From Streptomyces longwoodensis (GTDB taxonomy: Bacteria; Actinomycetota; Actinomycetes; Streptomycetales; Streptomycetaceae), in assembly GCF_001514125.1 (NCBI RefSeq), contig NZ_KQ948564.1:144232-208231 (forward strand): a stretch of 64,000 nucleotides of DNA, read 5' to 3'. The notes beneath the pieces are model-generated. The model saw only the letters and a list, made by a program, of their open reading frames with translations. It ran no database searches and was not told the origin of the DNA. Within the stretch, counting starts at the first letter, position 1. Every line of letters begins with the position of its first letter. This document shows, in pieces, positions 8,231 to 16,280 of the stretch. Both the position numbers and the translations under genes were made by a program.

Positions 8231-9085
8231 ATGCTGACACTGGTGACGGGGACGACGGGACGTGTCGGCAGCAGGTTCGCGCCGCGGCTGCTGGCCCAGC
8301 GGCGGCCGGGGGACACGGTGCGCGTCCTGGTGCGCGACGCCGCCCGCGCGGAGCGGCTCGCCGCGCTGGGCGCCGAGGTCGTCACCGGCGACCTGCGCGA
8401 CCCGGAGGCGCTCGGCAAGGCGGTGGCCGGGGCGGACGCGGTGGTGAACGTCGCCGCGACCTTCCGCGGGGTGCCCGACGAGGAGGCGTGGGCGGTGAAC
8501 CACGGCGCCGCCGTGGAGCTCGGCCGCGCCGCGCTGGCCGCCGGAGTGGGCCGCTTCGTGCAGGTGAGCACGGCGAACGTGTACGGCGTCGGCCGTGGCC
8601 GCCCGCTGACCGAGGACGACGAGAGCCGGCCCGGCGGCGAGATGTGGGGCGCCTACGCCGAGTCCAAGATCCGGGCCGAGCGGGACCTGCTCGCCCTGGA
8701 CGGACTCGACGTACGGATCGGGCGGCTGCCGTTCGTCTACGGCGACGGCGACCCGCACCTGGCGGAGTCGCTGCGCTGGGCCGCGCACTGGGCGGCGGCC
8801 CAGCGGCTCCAGATGGTCCACCACGCGGACGTCGCCCAGGGCCTGCTGCGGCTGCTGCACGCGCCGGGCATCGGCGGCCGCGTCTACAACATCGCCGACG
8901 ACGCCCCGGTCACCACGGTCGAGCTGTACCGGCTCAACGGCGCGGAGGTGCCCGCGGAGGTGTCCGCCCGCACGGACCCCGACCCGTTCTTCGGGGTCCT
9001 GTCCACCGAGCGGATCCGCCGGGAGCTCGGCTACCGCCCGGTCCACCCGTCGGTGTGGGCGGCCCGGGACGCGGGCGCCCTCTAG
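8231..9085 (+). CDS. NAD(P)-dependent epimerase/dehydratase family protein
   Basis: An atypical short-chain dehydrogenase of 284 residues. The Rossmann motif is TGTTGRVGSRF at the N-terminus. An NNAAT-equivalent (VNVAATF) and a YxxxK catalytic pair (YAESK, near residue 141) are present. The substrate is unknown; the family acts on nucleotide sugars, isoprenoids or phenolics. The start is ATG with GGAGA upstream. It is divergent from the MmyB-type regulator, which suggests an inducible one-gene module. Confidence 0.88.
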   Translation: MLTLVTGTTGRVGSRFAPRLLAQRRPGDTVRVLVRDAARAERLAALGAEVVTGDLRDPEALGKAVAGADAVVNVAATFRGVPDEEAWAVNHGAAVELGRAALAAGVGRFVQVSTANVYGVGRGRPLTEDDESRPGGEMWGAYAESKIRAERDLLALDGLDVRIGRLPFVYGDGDPHLAESLRWAAHWAAAQRLQMVHHADVAQGLLRLLHAPGIGGRVYNIADDAPVTTVELYRLNGAEVPAEVSARTDPDPFFGVLSTERIRRELGYRPVHPSVWAARDAGAL

Positions 9086-9097
9086 GGGACAGGCCGG

Positions 9098-10411
9098 TCA
9101 CCCCCTGGTGCGCAGCGCCTCCCGCAGCCAGGTGTAGGACGCCTTGGGCGTGCGCTCCTTCGTCGTGAAGTCGACGTGGACCAGGCCGAAGCGGCGGGCG
9201 TACCCCTCGGCCCACTCGAAGTTGTCCAGCAGGGACCAGACGAAGTAGCCGCGCACGTCGACGCCGGCGGTGTGGGCGTCGTGCAGGGCGCGGACGTGGG
9301 CGTCGAGGTAGGCGATGCGCTCCTGGTCGTCGACGCCGTCGTAGCTGCACCCGTTCTCGGTGATGATCACGGGCGGGAGCCGGGCGCCGTAGCGGGCCTT
9401 GAAGGTGGTGAGCAGTTCCGTCAGCGCCTCGGGGACCACCGGCCAGCCGAAGTCGGTGACCGGCCGGCCCTCGATCTCCCGGACGGTGAAGGGGAGTTCG
9501 GCGGGCATGCGGACGCCGCCGAACTCGATGTCGGTGCCCTGCGGGGCGCCCACCCGCGTCGGGGCGTAGTAGTTGATCCCGTACCAGTCGAGGGGCTCGG
9601 CGATCACCTCCAGGTCGGCCGCCACGTCCCCGGGCATCAGCTCGCCGATCCCGTCCGGGTAGGCGCCCAGCAGGACCGGTTCGGCGAACAGGCGGTTGAG
9701 CAGCAGGTCGTAGAAGTCCGCCGCCTCGACGTCGGGCCCGTCCCCGGAGGCCGGCCAGGTCGGGCCGTGGGAGTTGGCGATGCCGACGTCGGTGGCGCCG
9801 GCCGCGCGGAGCGCCCGGACGGCCAGGCCGTGGGCCAGCAACTGGTGGTGGGCCACCGGGAGCGCGTCGAACAGCAGCCGCTTCCCGGGGGCGTGCACGC
9901 CGAGCGCGTGGCCCAGCAGGGTGTGCTCGGCGGGCTCGTTGAGGGTGATCCAGGTACCCACGCGGTCGCCGAGCCGGTCGGCGACGGCGGCCACGTGGTC
10001 CGCGAAGCGCGCGGCGGTGTCCCGGCGCAGCCAGTCCAGCGAGGCGGGCAGGTCCCAGTGGAAGAGGGTGGGGACGGGGCGGACGCCCGCCGCGCACAGC
10101 TCGTCCACCAGCCGGTCGTAGAAGTCGAGGCCGCCCGGGCGGTTCACCCGCGGCCAGGAGACCGAGAAGCGGTACGCGTCCACCCCGAGCCCGGCGAGGA
10201 GGGCCACGTCCTCGCGGTAGCGGTGGTAGTGGTCGCAGGCCACGGCGGCCGTCGAGCCGTCCTTCACCCGGCCCGGCCCGGCGGTGAACTCGTCCCACAC
10301 GGACGGGTCGCGCAGGTCCGCGGCGCCCTCGATCTGGTGGGCGGAGGTCGACACGCCCCACAGGAAGCCGGGCGGGAACGGGGGGAGCGCGGTGCGTCGG
10401 TCGGTCGCCAT
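9098..10411 (-). CDS. GH1 beta-glucosidase
   Basis: A family 1 glycoside hydrolase of 437 residues that hydrolyses beta-glucosides (cellobiose and related) with retention. It starts with FPPGFLWGVSTSAHQIEGA, has the acid/base motif TLNEP (near residue 165) and the nucleophile motif ITENG (near 350), and ends with SLLDNFEWAEGY. There is no signal peptide, so it is intracellular. No CebR-like operator or sugar transporter is adjacent, so its regulation is not visible here. It is convergent with the epimerase gene (12-base gap). Confidence 0.94.
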   Translation of the reverse strand: MATDRRTALPPFPPGFLWGVSTSAHQIEGAADLRDPSVWDEFTAGPGRVKDGSTAAVACDHYHRYREDVALLAGLGVDAYRFSVSWPRVNRPGGLDFYDRLVDELCAAGVRPVPTLFHWDLPASLDWLRRDTAARFADHVAAVADRLGDRVGTWITLNEPAEHTLLGHALGVHAPGKRLLFDALPVAHHQLLAHGLAVRALRAAGATDVGIANSHGPTWPASGDGPDVEAADFYDLLLNRLFAEPVLLGAYPDGIGELMPGDVAADLEVIAEPLDWYGINYYAPTRVGAPQGTDIEFGGVRMPAELPFTVREIEGRPVTDFGWPVVPEALTELLTTFKARYGARLPPVIITENGCSYDGVDDQERIAYLDAHVRALHDAHTAGVDVRGYFVWSLLDNFEWAEGYARRFGLVHVDFTTKERTPKASYTWLREALRTRG

Positions 10412-10509
10412 GCGCGGATCATCCGTACCGGCGGTAACGGAAGTCAACGGGCGGGCGGCAAGAGGCGGTTGAGCGGGGCACGCGCGGCGACCCCGGCGGG
10501 GGCCGCCGC

Positions 10510-10776
10510 TCAGGCGCCCTCCTTCAGCACCCGCGAGATCAACTCCCGCTGGTCCTCCGTCAGCCGGGGGTCCGCGCAGTACACCGTCCGGTCGTCCACC
10601 GTGATCCGGTAGCCGAACCCGTCCGGCACGCCGGCCGGGGGCGTGCCCCGGCCGGACGCGACCGCGCGCTCGGCCAGGGCCCGCCACTCCGCGGCGTCCG
10701 GCCGTCCCGAGGTGTCCACCTCGCCCCGCCGCTCGATACCGGCGAACCCGCCTGTGCGCCTCACCTGAATCCGCAT
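10510..10776 (-). CDS. Emfourin-like M4 protease inhibitor
   Basis: An 88-residue protein beginning MRIQVRRTGGFAGIERR, the hallmark of the emfourin (protealysin inhibitor) family, with the later FGYRITVDDRTVYCAD and a helical end (LTEDQRELISRVL). Emfourins bind the active site of protealysin-like M4 metalloproteases. The gene lies 61 bases downstream of an M4 protease on the same strand, the known operon order, so the two are probably co-expressed as enzyme and cognate inhibitor. Confidence 0.85.
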   Translation of the reverse strand: MRIQVRRTGGFAGIERRGEVDTSGRPDAAEWRALAERAVASGRGTPPAGVPDGFGYRITVDDRTVYCADPRLTEDQRELISRVLKEGA

Positions 10777-10837
10777 GGGTCCTGTCTAGTACGGACGGGC
10801 GCGATCCGCACCCGTGCCCTTCCGGGCGGGTTCCCGC

Positions 10838-11908
10838 TCACAGGGCCCGCACGCCCACCTGTTCCCACGCCTTGCGCACCGCCTCGAACTCGTCGCCGCC
10901 GTCCCCGAACCGCTCCCGCGCCGCCTTGACGGTGAGCCCGGCGAAGTCGGCGAACAGGGCGCGTTCGGCGAGTTCGCCGCCGGTGAGGACGTCGTACCAG
11001 ATCTGGCCGGCCTTCTCCCAGGCGTGGCCGCCGAGCGCGGTGGCGGCCAGGTAGAACGCGTGGTTGGGGATGCCCGAGTTGATGTGGACGCCGCCGTTGT
11101 CCCGGCCGGTGCGCACGTAGTCGGCCATGGTTGCGGGCTGCGGGTCCTTGCCGAGCACGTCGTCGTCGTACGCGGTGCCCGGCGCCTTCATCGAGCGCAG
11201 CGCCGAGCCGGTGACGCCGGGGGCGAGGAGCCCCGCGCCGATCAGCCAGTCGGCGTCGCCGGCGGTCTGGCCGAGCGCGTACTGCTTGATGAGCGAGCCG
11301 AAGACGTCGGACACCGACTCGTTCAGGGCGCCCGACTGGCCGTAGTAGGTGAGGTTCGCGGTGTGCTGGGTGACGCCGTGGGTGAGCTCGTGCCCGATGA
11401 CGTCCAAGGGCAGGGTGAAGTCGAGGAAGACCTCGCCGTCGCCGTCGCCGAACACCATCTGCTCGCCGTTCCAGAAGGCGTTGTCGTACTGCTCGTCGTA
11501 GTGGACGGTCGCGACCAGTGGCAGGCCCTCGCCGTCGATGGAGTGGCGCCCGTAGACGCGCAGGAACAGCTCGAAGGTGGCGCCGAGGCCGGAGTAGGCG
11601 CGGTTGACCGTGGCGTCCTGGCCGGGCGGCTCGCCCTCGCGGCGCACCGGGGTGCCGGGCAGCTCGGTGCGGTGCCCGGCGTCGTGGATGGTGCGCGCCG
11701 GCTGGTCCGACGGCGCCCGGGTGTCCGGCTGCGCCGCGAGGCGGAACTCGGTGGTCACCTGGCGCAGCGCGCGCAGCTCGCCGTCGCGCCGCAGGGTGCG
11801 GCGGGCGGGGCCGGAGCGGGCGGGGTCGTCGCTGCGGGCCAGCTTGTCGAGGACGTGGGGCGGGACGACGGTGCAGAAGACGGGCTGGAAGCCCCCGTGG
11901 GTGGTCAT
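10838..11908 (-). CDS. Protealysin-type M4 family metallopeptidase
   Basis: A zinc metalloprotease of 356 residues. The active site is HELTH within VIGHELTHGVTQHTANLTYY; the third ligand lies in ALNESVSDVFGS and the catalytic His in HINSGIPNHAFYLAA. There is no signal peptide. Instead the N-terminus has a short propeptide with CTVVPPHVLDKLA, the protealysin-type PPxxL motif, in place of the long FTP propeptide of secreted thermolysins. Start ATG at 11908 with AAGGG upstream. An emfourin-like inhibitor gene follows. It is divergent from the leuA leader. Confidence 0.92.
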   Translation of the reverse strand: MTTHGGFQPVFCTVVPPHVLDKLARSDDPARSGPARRTLRRDGELRALRQVTTEFRLAAQPDTRAPSDQPARTIHDAGHRTELPGTPVRREGEPPGQDATVNRAYSGLGATFELFLRVYGRHSIDGEGLPLVATVHYDEQYDNAFWNGEQMVFGDGDGEVFLDFTLPLDVIGHELTHGVTQHTANLTYYGQSGALNESVSDVFGSLIKQYALGQTAGDADWLIGAGLLAPGVTGSALRSMKAPGTAYDDDVLGKDPQPATMADYVRTGRDNGGVHINSGIPNHAFYLAATALGGHAWEKAGQIWYDVLTGGELAERALFADFAGLTVKAARERFGDGGDEFEAVRKAWEQVGVRAL

Positions 11909-12109
11909 GCCCGGCACCCTTGCACCGGGTGACCGCACTGTCACTACTCGCCACCATGATTGGTGAAATACCCGGACATGGCGGCCGGGACCGGGCGGGC
12001 CAGTGGTATGGCGCACTTTTTGTCGCGATCGTCCGCTCACGTCCCTGCGGTCCCGCATACTGATACGGGCCCGCGCGCACCGGATCCCTTCGCTAGGCTG
12101 CGAGGCATC
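11909..12109. promoter_or_regulatory. Divergent intergenic region between the M4 protease and leuA leader
   Basis: This 201-base gap must hold both promoters. The only element I can place is TAGGCT at 12094-12099, a -10-like hexamer ending 10 bases before the leuA leader ORF; no clear -35 accompanies it. I see no strong palindrome on the protease side. Confidence 0.4.
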
Positions 12110-12157
12110 ATGCGTTTCGGGCTGCTTCTCCTTAGCTGCCGCGGCGAGGGCCTGTAG
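12110..12157 (+). CDS. leuA leader peptide (transcription or translation attenuator)
   Basis: A 15-codon ORF, MRFGLLLLSCRGEGL, with four consecutive Leu codons (CTG CTT CTC CTT) and a final Leu codon before TAG. It lies 82 bases upstream of leuA on the same strand. Leu-rich leader peptides ahead of leuA are known in actinobacteria, where ribosome stalling at Leu codons under leucine limitation changes RNA folding. A TAGGCT -10-like element ends 10 bases before the ATG, so the mRNA has almost no leader before this ORF. It is in the same frame as longer open frame upstream, but only this part makes sense. Confidence 0.85.
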   Translation: MRFGLLLLSCRGEGL

Positions 12158-12181
12158 TCGAGGCCGACCCCCTCCCCGCGG
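12139..12181 (+). promoter_or_regulatory. Attenuator hairpin overlapping the end of the leuA leader peptide
   Basis: CCGCGG-c-GAGGG (12139-12150) pairs with CCCTC-c-CCGCGG (12170-12181): eleven pairs and one C/C mismatch around a 19-base loop. The 5' arm is made by the leader codons for Cys-Arg-Gly-Glu-Gly, so a ribosome that reads past the Leu codons would melt it and one stalled on them would not. There is no U-run, so the alternative effect could be on RNA pausing or on leuA translation. Confidence 0.65.
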
Positions 12182-12239
12182 AGCTCGGTGTTGCGTCGTC
12201 GGCCGTCCATTCCGGACACCCTGAGGAGCCCGAAGCATC

Positions 12240-13961
12240 ATGGCCAACCGCCAGCAGCCCAGTTCCATGCCGGTCCACAAGTACGGTCAGTACGAGCAGG
12301 TCGACATCCCCGACCGCACCTGGCCCGACCGGCGGATCACCGCCGCTCCCCGGTGGCTGTCCACCGACCTGCGGGACGGCAACCAGGCACTGATCGACCC
12401 CATGTCGCCCGAGCGCAAGCGCCGGATGTTCGACCAGCTGGTCGCGATGGGCTACAAGGAGATCGAGGTGGGCTTCCCCGCATCCGGCCAGACCGACTTC
12501 GACTTCGTGCGCTCCATCATCGAGGAAGAGGGCGCGATCCCGGACGACGTGACGATCTCCGTACTGACCCAGGCCCGCGAGGACCTGATCGAGCGGACCG
12601 TGGAGTCCCTCAAGGGCGCCCGCCGGGCCACCGTCCACCTGTACAACGCCACCGCGCCCGTCTTCCGCCGGGTGGTCTTCCGCGGCTCCCGGGACGACAT
12701 CAAGCAGATCGCCGTCGACGGCAGCCGCCTGGTGATGGAGTACGCCGAGAAACTGCTGGGTCCCGAGACGGAGTTCGGCTACCAGTACTCGCCGGAGATC
12801 TTCACCGACACCGAGCTGGACTTCGCGCTGGAGGTCTGCGAGGCGGTCATGGACGTCTGGCAGCCCGGCCCGGGCCGCGAGATCATCCTCAACCTGCCCG
12901 CCACCGTGGAGCGTTCCACGCCCTCCACGCACGCGGACCGCTTCGAGTGGATGCACCGCAACCTGTCCCGCCGCGAGTACGTCTGCCTGTCCGTCCACCC
13001 CCACAACGACCGCGGTACGGCCGTGGCGGCGGCCGAGCTGGCCCTGATGGCCGGCGCCGACCGCGTCGAGGGCTGCCTGTTCGGGCAGGGCGAGCGCACC
13101 GGCAACGTCGACCTGGTCACCCTGGGCATGAACCTGTTCTCCCAGGGCGTCGACCCGCAGATCGACTTCTCCGACATCGACGAGATCCGCCGTACGTGGG
13201 AGTACTGCAACCAGATGGAGGTCCACCCGCGCCACCCGTACGTGGGCGACCTGGTCTACACGTCCTTCTCCGGCTCCCACCAGGACGCCATCAAGAAGGG
13301 CTTCGACGCCATGGAGGCCGACGCGAAGGCCCGGGGCGTCACGGTCGACGACATCGAGTGGGCGGTGCCGTACCTGCCGATCGACCCCAAGGACGTCGGC
13401 CGCTCCTACGAGGCCGTCATCCGCGTCAACTCCCAGTCCGGCAAGGGCGGCATCGCGTACGTCCTGAAGAACGACCACAAGCTGGAACTGCCCCGCCGGA
13501 TGCAGATCGAGTTCTCCAAGCTGATCCAGGCCAAGACGGACGCCGAGGGCGGCGAGATCACGCCGAAGGACATCTGGGCCGTCTTCCAGGACGAGTACCT
13601 GCCCAACCCCGACAACCCCTGGGGCCGCATCCAGGTCCGCACCGGCCAGTCGACCACCGACACGGACGGCATCGACACCCTGACCGTCGAGGCGACCGTC
13701 GACGGCGAGGACACCGTCCTGTCCGGCTCGGGCAACGGTCCGATCTCGGCCTTCTTCGACGCCCTGCAGTCCATCGGCATCGACGTACGCCTGCTGGACT
13801 ACCAGGAGCACACGATGAGCGAGGGCGCCTCCGCGCAGGCCGCCTCGTACATCGAGTGCGCGATCGACGGCCAGGTCCTGTGGGGCATCGGCATCGACGC
13901 CAACACCACGCGGGCGTCCCTGAAGGCGGTCGTCTCCGCCGTGAACCGGGCCGCGCGCTAG
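12240..13961 (+). CDS. leuA: 2-isopropylmalate synthase
   Basis: First committed step of leucine biosynthesis: acetyl-CoA plus 3-methyl-2-oxobutanoate to 2-isopropylmalate; 573 residues. It is the long actinobacterial type, with the TIM-barrel start LSTDLRDGNQAL (metal site), the HPHNDRGTAVAAAEL motif and GCLFGQGERTGN. The C-terminal LeuA regulatory domain (about 450-560; feedback inhibition by leucine) is present. GAGGAG lies about 12 bases before the ATG. Expression is probably set by the upstream leader peptide, and a strong terminator follows. Confidence 0.97.
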   Translation: MANRQQPSSMPVHKYGQYEQVDIPDRTWPDRRITAAPRWLSTDLRDGNQALIDPMSPERKRRMFDQLVAMGYKEIEVGFPASGQTDFDFVRSIIEEEGAIPDDVTISVLTQAREDLIERTVESLKGARRATVHLYNATAPVFRRVVFRGSRDDIKQIAVDGSRLVMEYAEKLLGPETEFGYQYSPEIFTDTELDFALEVCEAVMDVWQPGPGREIILNLPATVERSTPSTHADRFEWMHRNLSRREYVCLSVHPHNDRGTAVAAAELALMAGADRVEGCLFGQGERTGNVDLVTLGMNLFSQGVDPQIDFSDIDEIRRTWEYCNQMEVHPRHPYVGDLVYTSFSGSHQDAIKKGFDAMEADAKARGVTVDDIEWAVPYLPIDPKDVGRSYEAVIRVNSQSGKGGIAYVLKNDHKLELPRRMQIEFSKLIQAKTDAEGGEITPKDIWAVFQDEYLPNPDNPWGRIQVRTGQSTTDTDGIDTLTVEATVDGEDTVLSGSGNGPISAFFDALQSIGIDVRLLDYQEHTMSEGASAQAASYIECAIDGQVLWGIGIDANTTRASLKAVVSAVNRAAR

Positions 13962-13970
13962 CTCGTCCGG

Positions 13971-14014
13971 GAGGTCCCGTCCCGCCGGTTCCGGTGGGGC
14001 GGGACCTCTTGTTT
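13971..14014 (+). terminator. Intrinsic terminator of leuA
   Basis: A 13-base stem, GAGGTCCCGTCCC (13971-13983) against GGGGCGGGACCTC (13996-14008) with one G-U pair, a 12-base loop, then TTGTTTT. It lies 10 bases after the leuA stop. Confidence 0.85.
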
Positions 14015-14134
14015 TCGGCCAGAGGACCGCGCGGGTCACGGGAAGGTCTCGTCCGGGGTGCTGACTCCGCGTCCGTGATGTGGCTAACATCACGCAAGCG
14101 CGGCGATGTTGCCGCGTGGTTACGGAGGTGCGAC

Positions 14135-14833
14135 GTGCTGCCAGTACGGGGACGAGACGGCCGTGCCGTCAGGGGTGCGCGCATCCTGGGCACCCGCACC
14201 GCGTGGACGCCCGTGGGCGACGGGGAGTTCTTCTGCCCCGGCTGCGGGGGCGACCGCAACTACCAGCGCCTCACCGGCCGTCGGCGCTTCACCCTGCTGG
14301 GCGTTCCCGTCCTCCTGCGCGGCGAGACCGGGCCGGTCGTGGCCTGCGCGGCCTGCCACCGCCACTTCGGCACGGACGTCCTCGACCACCCGACCACCAC
14401 CCGCTTCTCCGCGATGCTCCGCGACGCCGTCCACACGGTCGCCCTCGCGGTCCTCGCGGCGGGCGGCACCTGCGCCCGCGCGTCCCTGGAGGCGGCCGCC
14501 TGCGCCGTGCGCGCGGCGGGGTTCGACGACTGCACCGAGGAACAGCTCGACGCCCTGGTGGAGGCCCTGGCCGCGGACACCGGCCGGGTCTTCGGGGAGC
14601 CCTGCGGCGCCGGGCTGGCCATAGAGCTGCACGAGGCCCTCGATCCGCTCGCCCCGCACCTCGCCACGATCGGCCGCGAGGCGATCCTGCTCCAGGGCGC
14701 CCGGATCGCCCTGGCCGACGGGCCCTACACCCCGGCGGAGCGGGAGGTGCTGGCCACGGTCGGCGCGGCCCTCACCCTCTGCACGGACGACGTGACCCGG
14801 CTGATGGCGGCGGCGGCGCGCACACCGTCCTGA
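14135..14833 (+). CDS. TerB-like protein with zinc-ribbon N-terminus
   Basis: A 232-residue protein. The N-terminal part has two CxxC pairs, FFCPGCGGDRNYQ and VACAACHRHFG, typical of a zinc ribbon. The second half is alpha-helical and resembles TerB/tellurite-resistance domains (LQGARIALADGPYTPAEREVL). The biochemical role is unknown; TerB domains occur in stress and phage-related systems, and this single-gene form following leuA is common in Streptomyces. I chose GTG at 14135 because GGAGG lies at the proper distance; a longer upstream frame is open but has no better ribosome site. Confidence 0.75.
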   Translation: MLPVRGRDGRAVRGARILGTRTAWTPVGDGEFFCPGCGGDRNYQRLTGRRRFTLLGVPVLLRGETGPVVACAACHRHFGTDVLDHPTTTRFSAMLRDAVHTVALAVLAAGGTCARASLEAAACAVRAAGFDDCTEEQLDALVEALAADTGRVFGEPCGAGLAIELHEALDPLAPHLATIGREAILLQGARIALADGPYTPAEREVLATVGAALTLCTDDVTRLMAAAARTPS

Positions 14834-14934
14834 GCGCAGGCGGCCCTGGACGGCCAGGCCGTGGCGTGCCCGGTCCCGGCCGTCCCGCCCGGGCAGCATG
14901 GGGGCGACACCGGCCCGCCTCCCGAGGGACAGGG

Positions 14935-16239
14935 ATGACACTCCTGCGCAGAGCCGTCCTCGCCACCGCCGTCCTGCTCACCCCGTACGCCGCCGCCCGC
15001 CCGGCCTCGGCCGCCGGCCGCCGCCCGCCCGGCACCGCACCCGACACCCCGGCACCGGACCCCTCCGCACCGAGCCCCTCCGCAGCGGACTCCTCCGCAC
15101 CGGACCCCTCCGCACCCGACACGCCCGCACCTGACACCTCCGTGCCCTACGTCTCCGGCCGGAACGGCTACGCTGCCTTCCGCATCCCCGCCGTCGTCCG
15201 CACCCCGCGCGGCACGCTGCTCGCCTTCGCCGAGGGCCGGCGCGACGGTCCCGGCGACACCGGGGACATCGACCTCGTCGTCCGCCGCTCCACCGACGGC
15301 GGCGGCACCTGGGGCCCACCTACGGTGGTCGCCGCCGGGAACGGGGACACCCGCGGCAACCCGGCGCCCGTGGTCGACCCGCGCACCGGCGCCGTCGTCC
15401 TGGTCAGCTGTTCCAACGGCGGCACCGTCACCGAGGCACAGATCATGCGCGGCGAGGTCCCGCCCGGGCAGGGCCGCCGGGTGTGGGTGCAGCACAGCCA
15501 CGACGACGGCCGGCACTTCGGCGCGCCGCGCGAGATCACCGCCTCGGTCAAGCCCGCGTCCTGGCGCTGGTACGCCACCGGCCCCGGACACGCCGTGGCC
15601 CTCACCCGGGGCCCGTACGCGGGGCGGCTGGTCGTACCCGCCGACCACTCCACGTCCCCGCCGCCCGGTTCCCCCGACACCGGCCGGGAGTCCCGCTACT
15701 ACGCCGGCCACTGCCTGGTCAGCGACGACGGCGGCCGCACCTGGGACCTGGGCTTCACCGACGACCACCCCGACGACCCGGCCGGCACCGTGCACGTCAA
15801 CGAGACCACCGCCGCCCAACTCCCCGACGGGCGCCTGTACTTCAACGCGCGCGACCAGGGCGGCACGGTGCCCGGCAACCGCGTCGACGCCCACTCCGGC
15901 GACGGCGGCCGCACCCTCACCCGCCCGTACGCCGCGCAGCCCACGCTCGCGGACGTCCCGGTGGTCCAGGGCAGCGTGCTCCAGCTCGACGGCGACGCCG
16001 GTGCCCCGCTGCTGTTCTCGGCGCCGTCCCGGCCCACCGTCCGCGAGGCCCTGGCCGTCTGGCGCAGCACGGACGGCGGGGCCACGTTCACCCGGGCGCT
16101 CACCCTGTCGGACCGGCCCGCCGCCTACTCCGACCTGGTGCAGGTGGACGCGCGGACGGCCGGGGTGCTGTACGAGACGGGCGGGACGGGGCCGTACGAG
16201 ACGATCGCGTTCCGGCGGCTGCCGCTGGCGGAGCTGTAA
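14935..16239 (+). CDS. Secreted exo-alpha-sialidase (GH33-type)
   Basis: A 434-residue secreted beta-propeller enzyme that cleaves terminal sialic acid. Signal peptide at residues 1 to about 27 (MTLLRRAVLATAVLL, ending ASA). A Pro/Ala/Ser/Asp-rich linker follows (about 36-70), then the catalytic domain with the FRIP motif (AAFRIPAVV), the EGR motif, and about five Asp-box repeats (STDGGGTW, SHDDGRHF, SDDGGRTW, SGDGGRTL, STDGGATF). A conserved Arg-rich site and a late catalytic Tyr/Glu pair (YETGG) fit the family. AGGGA precedes the ATG. It is convergent with a DapA/NanA-type lyase gene. Confidence 0.88.
   Translation: MTLLRRAVLATAVLLTPYAAARPASAAGRRPPGTAPDTPAPDPSAPSPSAADSSAPDPSAPDTPAPDTSVPYVSGRNGYAAFRIPAVVRTPRGTLLAFAEGRRDGPGDTGDIDLVVRRSTDGGGTWGPPTVVAAGNGDTRGNPAPVVDPRTGAVVLVSCSNGGTVTEAQIMRGEVPPGQGRRVWVQHSHDDGRHFGAPREITASVKPASWRWYATGPGHAVALTRGPYAGRLVVPADHSTSPPPGSPDTGRESRYYAGHCLVSDDGGRTWDLGFTDDHPDDPAGTVHVNETTAAQLPDGRLYFNARDQGGTVPGNRVDAHSGDGGRTLTRPYAAQPTLADVPVVQGSVLQLDGDAGAPLLFSAPSRPTVREALAVWRSTDGGATFTRALTLSDRPAAYSDLVQVDARTAGVLYETGGTGPYETIAFRRLPLAEL
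15041..15142 (+). repeat. Degenerate tandem repeat coding for the sialidase linker
   Basis: A run of imperfect 15-base units (gac-xcc-xcx-gca-ccg type) codes for repeated D-[TPS]-[PS]-A-P blocks between the signal peptide and the propeller. Such repeats can change in length by slippage. It acts as a flexible spacer. Confidence 0.7.
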
Positions 16240-16280
16240 CGCGGGCGCGGGTCGGAGGGGCCGGGGTCGGACGGACCGGG

